DNA of 64,000 bases from Cytobacillus eiseniae (GTDB taxonomy: Bacteria > Bacillota > Bacilli > Bacillales > Cytobacillaceae). The notes below the pieces were generated by a model, which was given only the letters and a program-made list of their open reading frames with translations, was not told where the DNA came from and ran no database searches. A program made the translations under genes and the position numbers. Shown one piece after another: positions 18,522-28,230 of this stretch (position 1 is its first letter; each line of letters begins with the position of its first letter). The stretch lies in contig NZ_JAGIKZ010000017.1 of assembly GCF_017874625.1 (NCBI RefSeq), forward strand, positions 1 through 64,000. The letters run 5' to 3'.

Positions 18522-21500
18522 ATGAAAAAACACTCTTTAAAGATTGTAATACTAACTATTGTGCTAATTATATGTGTAATTGTGTTGAATACTTGGTTAG
18601 ATCAAGAAAAGACGACACAGCGAGAAGCTGTGAATGGGGTTTTAGATCTTCGTGGCTATGATTTCAGCCAAGGGGAGCCTGTGGAGTTGGATGGGGAATG
18701 GGCGTTTGTTCCTGGTCAATTACTTGACTCCATTGAGTTTGAAAAGGTGCCTTCTTATTTTGTTCAAGTGCCGTCCTTATGGACAAGCTATGACCTTGAT
18801 GGGGAGAACGTGCCTAAATATACGAGTGGCACGTATCGCCTAAAGATCAAGATCGATCATAAAGAAGAGATTCTAGGATTAAAAACAAGCAATATTCGTA
18901 TGTCTAATGCCATGTATTTGGATGGGCAGCTGATCGGTCAAAGTGGAAGTCCGGCAGAGGATGCATCTTATACGCCACATAATATCCCATATGTTTCCTA
19001 CTTCATATCTGACAATCGTGAAATCGAACTGCTAATCCATGTTGCCAATTTTGAATACGCGTCAGGCGGGGGAATTTTAGGTTCTATCTATATCGGTGAC
19101 CAAGACAGCATCGGAAAATTACGAGAGAGCTCAATTGTGTATGATTGGGTAACGATTGCGGCCTTTTTAACGATGTTTATTTATTTCTTAGGGAGTTATC
19201 TACATGCAAGAATTGGGCTGGAACAGCTTTACTTTTCTCTTTTTTGTTTTTCGAATGTGTTATATGCCTTTTCTCATGGTGAAAAGGTGTTTCTTGCGCT
19301 ATTTCCTGCTACGCCATATGAACTATTTGAAAGAGTTCAATCTTCTTCAAGTATTTTGATCGGCTTTTTTATCTTGTTGTATTTTCAGCATGCTTTAAAG
19401 CCATTTACGCATCGAAGGATTTTCAGAACACTTAGTATCATGGGCCTTCTATTATTTGGCTCAGCTTTGTTGCCTGTGCATATAAATTCTCAATTGCAAG
19501 GTGTTTATTCCGCCTATATTTTTATTGTTTTAGTTTACATCATCTATATTCAAGTTATTGCGATTTATAAGCGGTCAGTTGGGGCAACGTATTTAATCCT
19601 TAGCTCGTTTACGATTTTTATTTATTTTATCGTTGGCACATTAAATGTGATGATGGATATTAAATTAAATGCCCTGCCTCCATTATTGCCGTTTATTTGT
19701 TTGACGTTGCTCGCTCTTTTTATTTCACATCGTTTTACGAAATCATTTTTGAAAAAGGACGAGCTTTCTAGTGCCCTCTTGCATGTGGATCAGCTTAAGA
19801 ATGAATTTATTGCAAAAACATCTCATGAATTTCGAACGCCCTTGCATGGCATCATTGCAATTTCGCAATCGATGTTAGACAAGGAAGATGCCTCCTTAAC
19901 AAATGATCAAAAGGAAAAAATGATGCTCGTTGTTCATATTGCTCAGCGGTTGTCTCTTCTTGTGAACGATATTTTGGATTTTTCTAAGTTGAAGGTCGGA
20001 GAATTAAAACTAAATATTGCTCCAGTTGATTTATTTGCTACTACACATGTAGTCGTTGAGACGTTTTCATACTTGATCGATAAGGATGTAACGATTATTA
20101 ATCATATGAAACGAGGGCAATTTGTTTTAGCGGATGAGGAAAGGATTCGACAAATATTATATAACTTAATCGAAAATGCGATTAAATACACGCATCAAGG
20201 GAAAATTGAAATTAATTGTTTTGAACGGGATGGAAAAGTTGTGATCCAGATCAGTGATACGGGCATCGGCATTCCTCCTGAAAATATGGAGAAACTATAT
20301 GATCCATTCCAGCAGTTTGAGAACTCCGTTGGCGGTACCGGTCTAGGACTAAGTGTGACAAAGGAGCTTGTTCAAATCCAGAATGGAGAAATTACAGTTG
20401 ACTCGATTGTTGGAAAAGGAACAACATTTACAATTACTCTTCCGCGTGCAGATGTAAAAGAAGGAGAAGAGAAGAGAGAAAACCCAATGTACGTTAGTCA
20501 AAGACGGCCGATTCACCTTTCCATTCCTTACATTGCCAAAAATAAAGGAAAACAAAAGGTGATCATTGCTGATGACGATCACATCAACTTAAAAGTACTG
20601 ATCGACACACTTACACAAGAAGGCTATTTTATTATTGCTGTTGATAGTGGAAAGGCTGTTTTCGATCAAATTAAAAAGCACCCTGATGTGGATTTAGTCA
20701 TTTTGGATATTATGATGCCTGGGCTGTCTGGATATGAAGTTTGCCAACAATTAAGAAAAGCCTATCCTCTATCAGAACTACCTGTTTTAATGCTGACGGC
20801 TGCGATTCGGGGTGAGGACATGGTGGCAGCTTTTCGGTCAGGGGCTAATGACTTTCTGCATAAACCGCTTGATGCCTCTGAATTGAAAACAAGGATACGA
20901 AATCTTATTTTGATGAAGGAATCAGCAGAAGCAGCAACAAATATGGAAGTTGCCTTTTTACAAGCTCAAATTAAGCCGCATTTTATTTATAATGTATTAA
21001 ATTCAATTTTATCCCTTAGCTATTTAGATTTAGACAAGGCAAGAACAATGATTACAGACTTTGCTCATTTTTTAAGAGGGAGCTTTTCGTTTGAGAATAC
21101 GAGTTCACTTGTGCCGCTAGCAAAGGAGCTTTCACTCATTCAATCGTATGTGAATATTCAGATGACAAGATTTCCAGAGCAAATGGAGTTTGAATTACAA
21201 ATGGAGGAACCAATCCATTGCTTCATTCCACCGCTATTGCTGCAGCCGCTTGTAGAAAATGCCATTATTCATGGACTGAAGGAGAAGAAAGCGGGTGGGA
21301 AAGTCACACTTAAAGTGAAAGAGGAAAATGGAATGGTTGTTTGTCAGGTCATAGATAATGGCCGTGGAATTTCAGCTGAAAGGCTTCATGACCATAGGAA
21401 AGATGTACATCTGATGGAACAAGGAGTAGGGCTTCACAATATTGCCAAACGATTAAAATATTACGAGGAAGCATCCATACATTTCGAAAGTGAAGAAAAT

Positions 21501-21560
21501 AAAGGGACGACAGTAGAAGTGAAATTCCCGTTCATTCACGATATGAATAGCCTGGGATGA
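18522..21560 (+). CDS. Hybrid sensor kinase: 7TMR-DISM, HisKA, REC and LytS-type kinase
   Basis: This 1012-residue membrane protein joins two kinases. After a signal anchor, residues about 35-195 form an extracellular jelly-roll domain (ELDGEWAF, VPSLW, GTYRLKI) of the 7TMR-DISM type. About 205-405 are seven membrane helices. A classical kinase follows: phospho-His 435 in SHEFRTPLHG, N-box NLIENAIKY (about 548) and GTGLGLS. Residues about 677-795 are a receiver with ADDD and phospho-Asp 729 in LDIMMPG. A second, LytS/YesM-type kinase completes it: His 820 in QIKPHFIYN, PLVENAIIHGL and GVGLHNI. The SARP-type regulator starts 25 bases downstream, so they form one system. Ligand unknown; the jelly-roll suggests a carbohydrate or other small molecule. 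Confidence 0.9.
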   Translation: MKKHSLKIVILTIVLIICVIVLNTWLDQEKTTQREAVNGVLDLRGYDFSQGEPVELDGEWAFVPGQLLDSIEFEKVPSYFVQVPSLWTSYDLDGENVPKYTSGTYRLKIKIDHKEEILGLKTSNIRMSNAMYLDGQLIGQSGSPAEDASYTPHNIPYVSYFISDNREIELLIHVANFEYASGGGILGSIYIGDQDSIGKLRESSIVYDWVTIAAFLTMFIYFLGSYLHARIGLEQLYFSLFCFSNVLYAFSHGEKVFLALFPATPYELFERVQSSSSILIGFFILLYFQHALKPFTHRRIFRTLSIMGLLLFGSALLPVHINSQLQGVYSAYIFIVLVYIIYIQVIAIYKRSVGATYLILSSFTIFIYFIVGTLNVMMDIKLNALPPLLPFICLTLLALFISHRFTKSFLKKDELSSALLHVDQLKNEFIAKTSHEFRTPLHGIIAISQSMLDKEDASLTNDQKEKMMLVVHIAQRLSLLVNDILDFSKLKVGELKLNIAPVDLFATTHVVVETFSYLIDKDVTIINHMKRGQFVLADEERIRQILYNLIENAIKYTHQGKIEINCFERDGKVVIQISDTGIGIPPENMEKLYDPFQQFENSVGGTGLGLSVTKELVQIQNGEITVDSIVGKGTTFTITLPRADVKEGEEKRENPMYVSQRRPIHLSIPYIAKNKGKQKVIIADDDHINLKVLIDTLTQEGYFIIAVDSGKAVFDQIKKHPDVDLVILDIMMPGLSGYEVCQQLRKAYPLSELPVLMLTAAIRGEDMVAAFRSGANDFLHKPLDASELKTRIRNLILMKESAEAATNMEVAFLQAQIKPHFIYNVLNSILSLSYLDLDKARTMITDFAHFLRGSFSFENTSSLVPLAKELSLIQSYVNIQMTRFPEQMEFELQMEEPIHCFIPPLLLQPLVENAIIHGLKEKKAGGKVTLKVKEENGMVVCQVIDNGRGISAERLHDHRKDVHLMEQGVGLHNIAKRLKYYEEASIHFESEENKGTTVEVKFPFIHDMNSLG

Positions 21561-21585
21561 GCGATTGGAAAAAGAGGTGAAATAA

Positions 21586-22677
21586 GTGTTAAAAGCGATT
21601 TTGGTTGATGATGAAGTGTTGGCATTAGATTTATTAGAGGCGATGCTGAAGGAAGTTGGCGGAATTGATATTGTTGGAAAGTTTTCCAATCCAATCGAAG
21701 GGTTGGACAGGATCGGAACGCTGAAGCCGGATCTCGTATTCCTTGATATCGAAATGCAAGAGATGAACGGCATTACACTCGCTGAAAAATTGGAAAGTGT
21801 GGAATGGCAAACAGAAATCATATTTGTAACTGCCTATGATCAATATGCGTTGGAGGCATTTAATGTCCATGCCGTTGACTATATTCTGAAGCCAATTGAA
21901 AAGGACCGTCTGAAAAAAACGATCCAACGAATTTCTGAGCGGAAAGTTCAATCGCTCCCTAATCAAGTTCCAACAATGAAAGCGAGTCTGCTCGGAAGCT
22001 TTCGCTTGACCGATCAACAAGGAAAGCAAATGAAATGGCGGACAAAAAAGGTAAAGGAACTTTGTGCGTATTTAATCCATGTAAACGAACCTGTTCATCG
22101 GGATAAAATGATGGAGGAACTTTGGCCAGAACAATCGCAAGAGAAAGCATCTGCGCTTCTGCATACGAGTGTATATCATCTCCGCAAGGAATTCAAAAAT
22201 CGTGAGTTCCATGAGGCAATCAAATATGTGGATGGGCGATATTCTTTTATTATCGATATTGATAGTGATGTGATGGAAATTAAACAAATCATCAATCAGA
22301 AACGCTTCACAAGCAGTGATGTAAAGGAACTGCTTTCCTTATATACGAGTGATTATTTAGTAGAAGAAGATTATAACTGGTCCATTCATTTGCGCGAACA
22401 GCTCTGGAAAGCGATCACCCACTATTTAAGAACCTATATTAAGATTGCCCCAGACGAAACAAAGGCAGATCCTGTGTACAAAGAGGCCATAGAAAAGCTA
22501 ATTGATTTAGACCCATGGGAAGAGCAGTATACGATGGTGTTAATCCAATATTATATTCAGCAGGGAAACAATCGAGAGGCGCTGAATGTATACGAAAAAT
22601 ATCGAACATCCCTGTGGATACAGTTGGATATGAAGCCGCATAAGGAACTAGAGGATATAATAAAAAAAATAAAATAA
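21586..22677 (+). CDS. Response regulator, REC plus SARP-type (BTAD) output
   Basis: Starts at GTG 21586 behind AGAGGTGA. Residues 1-120 are a receiver with VDDE, phospho-Asp 54 in FLDIEMQ, a conserved Thr/Ala (VTAYD) and Lys in YILKP. Residues about 135-215 are an OmpR-like winged helix in the SARP style (SLLGSFRLTD, WRTKKVKELCAYL). Residues about 250-360 are the bacterial transcriptional activation domain of TPR-like helices (EDYNWS, DPWEEQYTMVLIQYY). It should be phosphorylated by the preceding kinase, probably through its LytS half. A terminator follows immediately. Confidence 0.88.
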   Translation: MLKAILVDDEVLALDLLEAMLKEVGGIDIVGKFSNPIEGLDRIGTLKPDLVFLDIEMQEMNGITLAEKLESVEWQTEIIFVTAYDQYALEAFNVHAVDYILKPIEKDRLKKTIQRISERKVQSLPNQVPTMKASLLGSFRLTDQQGKQMKWRTKKVKELCAYLIHVNEPVHRDKMMEELWPEQSQEKASALLHTSVYHLRKEFKNREFHEAIKYVDGRYSFIIDIDSDVMEIKQIINQKRFTSSDVKELLSLYTSDYLVEEDYNWSIHLREQLWKAITHYLRTYIKIAPDETKADPVYKEAIEKLIDLDPWEEQYTMVLIQYYIQQGNNREALNVYEKYRTSLWIQLDMKPHKELEDIIKKIK

Positions 22678-22682
22678 TTTTT

Positions 22683-22716
22683 ATCCACCTAAATAGGCAG
22701 ATAGGTGGATTTTTTG
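22683..22716 (+). terminator. Rho-independent terminator of the two-component operon
   Basis: ATCCACCTA pairs with TAGGTGGAT around a 10-base loop and is followed by TTTTT. Confidence 0.85.
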
Positions 22717-22850
22717 TCGTTTTTTGTCTGATTTGTTGAGAATTTGTTGAGAGTGAAGTAATAGAATAGTACTAGTGAGATAGATCACTAGTAAATATAT
22801 TTTCTATTTTATCAAATTTAAAAGATACATATTAAATAGGGGGGCCTACA

Positions 22851-25800
22851 TTGAAGAAGAATAAAATACTAGTTTGTTTAATTATTTTTATGATGATGTT
22901 TTCATATCTTCCACAATTAACTGTGGATGCGGAGAGATTATCAGAGGACGATAGCACAACAACTGAAGGTACAGAAACAATACTAGAGGAATCTGATGAA
23001 TTAACAGATGAACAGATAGTAGAAGCTGTAAAGTCTACTTTAGCGATTGTATTTGCAGAAGGAGAGAGTGAATCAAATGTAACACAATCACTTACTCTTC
23101 CTGCATCAGGTATAGAGGAAACTACAATTACCTGGTCAATTGATTTAGAAGATATTATTGATGCTGAAGGAACAGTCAAACGTCCAACAGATGAAGACAA
23201 ATTGGTGACCTTAACAGCAACTATTACAAAAAATGAAGTAACTGATACAAAAACGTTTCACGTAACAGTCATTAGACAGCTTGAATCAGCGGCTCCAGTA
23301 TTAACAGCTGGTGAAGTTGAACGCGTCTCCAATTCTGAGGCGGCAGTGAGATTTACATCGAGTAAAGCAGGGCAATATTACTTCGAATTAGTACCAAGTG
23401 GTGAAACAGCTCCAATTATTGAAACGGTTGATGCTGGAACTGCTGTGACAACAGAAGAAGCAACGATTCGTTTAATCGATTTGTCTGCAGGTGGCAAGGA
23501 CATTTATATTCAAGTAAAAGATGAAGAAGGAAATGTAAGTGAGGCATTAGCTATTGAAATTCCAGCATATGAACCGAGTCTACCAATTGTCGGTAGACAT
23601 GTAACAGTTGGTGAAGATGTCTTTTTAGGCGGAAAATATATTGAAGTTGGGATCTCAAAAAGTGGTTCATTCGGGACGAATTTGGACGCACCTCATGGTT
23701 TTCATCCGATCAACCGTTCAAATCTGGGGTTTGTTTATGATGCGGATGGCTTTGACATGGGAAAGGAAATGAATAGTGGAGATTATTTTCTTCCAGGCAG
23801 CCCATATGAAGGCTTTCTTGTTGGATACAAAAATGGGGAAATGCCAACTACTTTTTTAAATGCAGAGAGAAATGAAGTTATAACTATTCCTAGTATATCA
23901 ATTGAAGATTTATCTAGTGGAGATACTTTAGCTGCCAAAACTAGTGGAAAAACAAATGATAATAAATTAAAAGTAGAACAACTTGTTTCATTTAAAGTGG
24001 ATAATAAATTTTTCAAAATGACAGTAGAGATAACAAATACGACGGATGAAACCCTTCACGATGTAAGGTATATGCGTTCTGTAGATCCGGATATAGATTT
24101 AGATATGAAAGGGACATATAATACAATTAACTCTGTTCCATTCAATTTTCCAAATGACAACAAATCAGTTGCATTAGCAGTAGGACCAGAAACAGGCAAT
24201 GCTTTATTGTTAATGTCAACTGATTCAAGGTCGAGGGCTTCATTAGTTACGAGCGATATGTATTCATTAGCGGCTTACAATGATGACGGTGTCATTGCAG
24301 AATCTAATTCAGATACTTGGATGGGATTAACTTTTGCATTAGGTAATTTAGCCCCTGGACAAACCGAGATTGTTGAATATTTTTATAGCTTAGATAGTAA
24401 CATCGATCAGACAATAGAAGATATTGAGGAAGCTGCACCGGGTATGTCAGATGACGAGGCAGTAGCAAATGCAAAGGCTTCACTAGAGATCGGGTATGAG
24501 GATGGGGACAATCAATCAAGTGTAACGAAGAATCTAACTCTCCCAACTTCAGGCGAGAATGGCACGATAGTTAGCTGGTCTTCAAATACACCAGGAGTCA
24601 TTTCTCCAGAGGGTACGATTAATCGCCCATCCTATATAAATGGAAATGCATTCGTTACATTAACTGCAACTATCAAAAAAGGTGATTCAATAGAAACAAA
24701 AACATTTATTATTACTGTAGTTAAACTACCAATTACAGATAGAGAAGCAATAAGTATAGCAGGATCAGCATTAAATATAAGTTATGCAGCGGGTGACAGT
24801 GCAACGAATGTTACTCAAAATCTTACACTTCCGTTAACAGGGGAAAAAGGAACAATAATTAGTTGGTCAACAAGCCATCCAGACATTATCGCAGAAAATG
24901 GAAATGTTTCAAGACCAACAAGAGATACAGAAGTTATTTTAACAGCGACAATAAAAAAGAATGGTATAACGGAAACGATAATCTTCCGTGTAAAGGTATT
25001 AAAAGAAAGAACATCTAGTTATCCAGAAGACGATTATGAGAATACAGCTTCAGAACCAACGACAGAAGAAATTGTTGATGTCGATGGAGCAAATGGAGAA
25101 AACCTAACAAAAACGCCAATCACAAGAACAACAGGTACTGATGGCAAGGTGAAGGATCATGTTTCCATGTCAGAGACCGTCGCCAAAGATACCGTTGAAA
25201 AAGCGAAACAACAAGGTGTCAACACTGCGAGAATTGTTATTCCAGATACAAACGACAAAGTATCTGAAATAACAGTAGAAATTCCGAAGTCTGCAATGAA
25301 ACAATTAAATGATGGAAAAATGAAACTGGAAATTGCGACAGACAATGCGATCATAGCGATTCCAACCGCATCGATCTCTTCGTTTGATGATGATTTATAC
25401 TTCCGAGTTGTTCCACTTAAAACAAAAGAACAACAAAAGCAAGTAGAGGACCGTGCAAAGAAGGAAGAAATCGTTAAGGAAATTGCCCAAAATCAAACGG
25501 TGCAAGTGCTAGGCCGACCGATGGAAATCGAAACAAATATGCAAAACCGTGAAGTGTCTATCGTCCTTCCTTTAAAAGATAGTCTGCCAGCAGATGCCAA
25601 GGAAAGAGAAAAAATCCTTGATAATCTAGCCATCTTTATCGAACATAGCGACGGAACGAAAGAAGTTTTACAAGGGAAAGTTGTTACCTATAAAAACAAT
25701 GGTGAACTAGGACTGGAATTCACGGTCAACAAGTTTAGTACTTTTACAATCGTCTATATGGAAGGTGCCGACACTTACTTCGCTGGGAAAGAAACATGCG

Positions 25801-26276
25801 GAAAAGATGTCCTTCCAGCGGATGCAATTGGCTGTGTAAGTGCTAAGAAGACTGTGCCGGTATATGAACTTGTAAACAATCGCTTGAAAAAAGTAGATGT
25901 TCTAAAGGGAAGTCAATCAGCTCCTGCATACGAATCGATTTCCCCAATGCTTGGATTAGGCGGAGACATTTGGGTAGAGCGTACAAATGCGATTCGCTAC
26001 GAGACGCCATCCAAAGCAATGTTAGCCAAAAATGCATTAACAGGTTCAAAGCGAGTAAAGCAAATGTGGAAAGGGCTTGAACTGCGCCCAGGCCAAATTG
26101 GAAAAGTAACGATCTTACAAGACACAGTAATTTGGGAAAAAATCAACAAAACGAATAAGCTTCCTCGTATTTTGAAAAAGGGAGAGCAATATCGAGTGTA
26201 TCGCTATGTGCCAGGTATGTATGATTTAGGGAATGGGATATATGTGGTGCAGGATGGGAACATCACGATTCAGTAA
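22851..26276 (+). CDS. Large secreted protein with atrophied Ig-like domains and C-terminal SH3-like domain
   Basis: Starts at TTG 22851 behind GGGGGG. The 1141-residue protein has a signal peptide (about 1-27) and no lipobox or SLH domain. Three related modules (about 52-145, 515-605 and 615-695) share the pattern VTQ(N/S)LTLP..G..GTIISWS and PT.....V.LTATI, typical of atrophied bacterial Ig domains. Between them, about 240-510, lies a beta-rich region of unknown type. Residues about 740-960 resemble a cell-surface beta domain with a lysine-rich patch. The last about 60 residues (GQIGKVTIL, GEQYRVYRY, YDLGNGIYVV) match the C-terminus of the hydrolase at 62411. It probably acts at the cell surface and could be a target of the adjacent two-component system. 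Confidence 0.75.
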   Translation: MKKNKILVCLIIFMMMFSYLPQLTVDAERLSEDDSTTTEGTETILEESDELTDEQIVEAVKSTLAIVFAEGESESNVTQSLTLPASGIEETTITWSIDLEDIIDAEGTVKRPTDEDKLVTLTATITKNEVTDTKTFHVTVIRQLESAAPVLTAGEVERVSNSEAAVRFTSSKAGQYYFELVPSGETAPIIETVDAGTAVTTEEATIRLIDLSAGGKDIYIQVKDEEGNVSEALAIEIPAYEPSLPIVGRHVTVGEDVFLGGKYIEVGISKSGSFGTNLDAPHGFHPINRSNLGFVYDADGFDMGKEMNSGDYFLPGSPYEGFLVGYKNGEMPTTFLNAERNEVITIPSISIEDLSSGDTLAAKTSGKTNDNKLKVEQLVSFKVDNKFFKMTVEITNTTDETLHDVRYMRSVDPDIDLDMKGTYNTINSVPFNFPNDNKSVALAVGPETGNALLLMSTDSRSRASLVTSDMYSLAAYNDDGVIAESNSDTWMGLTFALGNLAPGQTEIVEYFYSLDSNIDQTIEDIEEAAPGMSDDEAVANAKASLEIGYEDGDNQSSVTKNLTLPTSGENGTIVSWSSNTPGVISPEGTINRPSYINGNAFVTLTATIKKGDSIETKTFIITVVKLPITDREAISIAGSALNISYAAGDSATNVTQNLTLPLTGEKGTIISWSTSHPDIIAENGNVSRPTRDTEVILTATIKKNGITETIIFRVKVLKERTSSYPEDDYENTASEPTTEEIVDVDGANGENLTKTPITRTTGTDGKVKDHVSMSETVAKDTVEKAKQQGVNTARIVIPDTNDKVSEITVEIPKSAMKQLNDGKMKLEIATDNAIIAIPTASISSFDDDLYFRVVPLKTKEQQKQVEDRAKKEEIVKEIAQNQTVQVLGRPMEIETNMQNREVSIVLPLKDSLPADAKEREKILDNLAIFIEHSDGTKEVLQGKVVTYKNNGELGLEFTVNKFSTFTIVYMEGADTYFAGKETCGKDVLPADAIGCVSAKKTVPVYELVNNRLKKVDVLKGSQSAPAYESISPMLGLGGDIWVERTNAIRYETPSKAMLAKNALTGSKRVKQMWKGLELRPGQIGKVTILQDTVIWEKINKTNKLPRILKKGEQYRVYRYVPGMYDLGNGIYVVQDGNITIQ

Positions 26277-26374
26277 GACTGTTTGTTTTTCAAGGTATTA
26301 TAATTTTGGTGAAAACTGGTAAAAATACTATAGGGGAATAGTTAAATTGTACAAGGAACATTCTCCCATGAGCA

Positions 26375-26420
26375 AAAAAAGGAGAAGTGATCTTAGGTTA
26401 ACGACTGCTTCTCCTTTTTC
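26375..26420. terminator. Two-way hairpin terminator
   Basis: GGAGAAG at 26381-26387 pairs with CTTCTCC at 26408-26414, with an A-run on the left and T-run on the right. It lies between a plus-strand and a minus-strand gene and can end both. Confidence 0.7.
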
Positions 26421-26640
26421 TAATATGGAAGGGTGAACTCTGCATAATATTCTTCTTCATTTATGTCTGGATTCACAAGACTATAGGCATAACCAATCTT
26501 TACATCCGCTCCGAATAAATGAATGCTCATAATATTAAAGAGGCCATATTCATTATTAAGGTCCTTGTTTTGATCATCAAATCCATTAAAAAGTTGTTCT
26601 AATACTTGCGTTTTTTTAGAATAATTAATATGATTCTGGA
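26420..26640 (-). pseudogene. C-terminal fragment, possibly of a YesM/LytS-type sensor kinase
   Basis: About 72 native residues remain. They end in EYGLFNIMSIHLFGADVKIGY followed by AEFTLPY, which resembles the last ATPase box of YesM/LytS kinases (G-L-x-N-I-x-x-R-L-x-x-x-F-G ... T-x-P-Y), though the Arg is missing. The frame continues upstream to 26710, but those codons come from the composite REP repeat that begins at 26638. The 5' part of the gene is gone. The kinase match is tentative. Confidence 0.4.
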
Positions 26641-26897
26641 AGCATATGGATTGTTCTCCTGCTTCCTTCAAAGCCACATGCCCTTGTGGAAGTGTAAGAA
26701 AGGTCCTCATAGTAATTTCAAAGTAAAGTCGGGGTGCTTGTCACCTGCGGAATAAGCTTATTTCACAAAATAGAGCTAACTCGATTTGAGTTAGCTCTAT
26801 TTATTTTGACTCTTTTCTAAGGGAAAGCAAAGGGATGGTTCTCTTGCTTTTCTTTAAAATCATTCATATGGAAGCACAAGAACCGTCCCCATGCTTC
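26638..26897. repeat. Composite REP-terminator-REP repeat, copy 2
   Basis: It matches 16508-16772 in order and spacing: REP, the middle block with AAGTAAAGTCGGGGTGCTTGTC, the stem AGAGCTAACTCGATTTGAGT, a degenerate REP half (AAAGGGATGGTTCTCTTGC) and a full REP. Like copy 1, its left end truncates a minus-strand gene. Confidence 0.8.
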
Positions 26898-26900
26898 ACA

Positions 26901-27100
26901 AAAAAAAGTAGCTGGTTCGCAAATAAAAATAGAATATCGCAAAAAAAGTAGCTGATTCGCAAATAAAAATAGAATATCGCAAAAAAAGCAGCTGGTTCGC
27001 AAATAAAAAGAAGATATCGCAAAAAAAGCAGCTAGATCGCAAATAAAAAGAAAATATCGCAAATAAAGTAACTTATTCACAAATAAAAGTAAGATATCGC
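26901..27100. repeat. 40-bp tandem array, five units
   Basis: Five back-to-back 40-bp units, each made of two 20-bp halves that end in TCGC (or a close variant), such as AAAAAAAGTAGCTGGTTCGC. It starts three bases after a REP copy. The unit length is not a multiple of three, so the long frame through it on the minus strand is not a gene. A second array lies at about 28333-28472. Confidence 0.85.
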
Positions 27101-27365
27101 AAAAAAAGTTTTCATTACAATAGATAATAACTATATTTTTTAATTAAACCTAAACATTTCGTTTGGAAAAGATCGATTATCCCGTAAGCTTCATTTAGTA
27201 GTTAAGGGGACGTGTTAGCAAACACAATTAAGTCTATAATAATATCAATCAAAACTATTCAATCAAGCATAATAGTAATGAAAAGGCCACCAAGCAGGAG
27301 CAAGGTGGCAGGTAACTCATTTAGATGAAATTTTTACTTACTCCGATTCAATCGAAGGAGGGTCA
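27061..27365. repeat. About 305-bp direct repeat, copy 1
   Basis: Near-identical to 28433-28737, at a constant offset of 1372 bases, with few mismatches (for example at 27210, 27317 and 27356). It includes the last 40-bp array unit, an intergenic block and the duplicated last codons of the PASTA-domain gene. Its right end is followed at once by a REP copy. Confidence 0.9.
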
Positions 27366-27366
27366 T

Positions 27367-27395
27367 GGAAGCACAAGAACCGTCCCCATGCTTCC
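27367..27395. repeat. REP-like palindrome at a duplication junction
   Basis: GGAAGCACAAGAACCGTCCC to GCTTCC, starting one or two bases after the first 305-bp repeat ends. It supplies an ATG and 10 codons to a longer frame of the next gene, which I reject as the start. Confidence 0.85.
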
Positions 27396-27490
27396 CTAAG
27401 GTACGAGATTCCCTCAATCAAGCATGTTTTCTGGACAACCCTCATAAGGATAAAAGAGTGTTTCTTGTTCGGAGATATGGGGTGATTAGG

Positions 27491-28051
27491 ATGTTTGCTA
27501 GAATAGCTGCTGTGTTGATTGGGAGCATGCTGCTTGGGGTTGGGATTAACGGTTTCTTAGTTCCACATCATTTACTTGATGGGGGAATTATCGGTCTGGC
27601 CCTTATTTTACATTATTATTTTGATTTTCAAGCGGGACTATGGTCAGCTTTGTTAAGTGTTCCATTAATTTCTTATGCATGGGTAAAGGATCGGGCCCAG
27701 TTTCATGGCAGTATTTACGGGATGATTATGACAGCCGTTTTTATTGATTTATTGGCGCCTTTTCAGTTTCAGCTGCCAATCTGGCTCAGTGCGATTTTAG
27801 GGGGAGCAATTTGTGGAATTGGCGTAGGCTTGATGCTTCGATATGAGACAAGCACAGGGGGAACGGACTTGATCGCCTATTTTATCGCAAAAGTAACCCC
27901 ATTAAATATTGGGCTATCGATCGCTATAATGGATTGCCTCATTGTCCTAATCGGGTATCAAACATTAGGTCTTAAAAGTGTAGTATTTTCAAGTATAACG
28001 ATTTTAACTGCGGGAGTGTTTGCGAATATTTGTTATGAGGGGTTTAAATGA
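27491..28051 (+). CDS. YitT/DUF161-family membrane protein, short form
   Basis: Starts at ATG 27491 with GGGGTGA upstream. The frame runs back to ATG 27365, but that extension is made of REP sequence and lacks a signal. The 186-residue protein has about five membrane helices. The motifs LLDGGIIGLALIL and SSTGGTDLIAYFI-like ETSTGGTDLIAY mark the two-fold repeat of the YitT family. Most family members carry a C-terminal cytoplasmic DUF2179 domain of about 80 residues, which is absent here. Substrate unknown. It lies alone between two copies of a 305-bp direct repeat. Confidence 0.8.
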   Translation: MFARIAAVLIGSMLLGVGINGFLVPHHLLDGGIIGLALILHYYFDFQAGLWSALLSVPLISYAWVKDRAQFHGSIYGMIMTAVFIDLLAPFQFQLPIWLSAILGGAICGIGVGLMLRYETSTGGTDLIAYFIAKVTPLNIGLSIAIMDCLIVLIGYQTLGLKSVVFSSITILTAGVFANICYEGFK

Positions 28052-28230
28052 ATTAAACTGAAGAAATAATCATTCAACGTGTAAAATGAAAAAAGGGGTC
28101 GTGCAATAGAGAATAGTGTGTTCTTCTTCCTGCTATTTGCACCTTCTTGGATTGTTTTATTAGTGCAGGTATGGAATAAGCGGAAAAATTCCGGCTAATT
28201 AATATAAACGAGGCTTAAATAGCGAATATA

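Noticed and set aside
26817-27080. Hydrophobic frame on the minus strand (repeated CD(I)LF/FAN segments)
   Set aside because: It is produced by the 40-bp tandem array and REP sequence. The unit is not a multiple of three and there is no ribosome site.
27365-27490. N-terminal extension of the YitT-like protein
   Set aside because: The added codons are REP sequence; ATG 27491 has its own ribosome site and begins at the first membrane helix.
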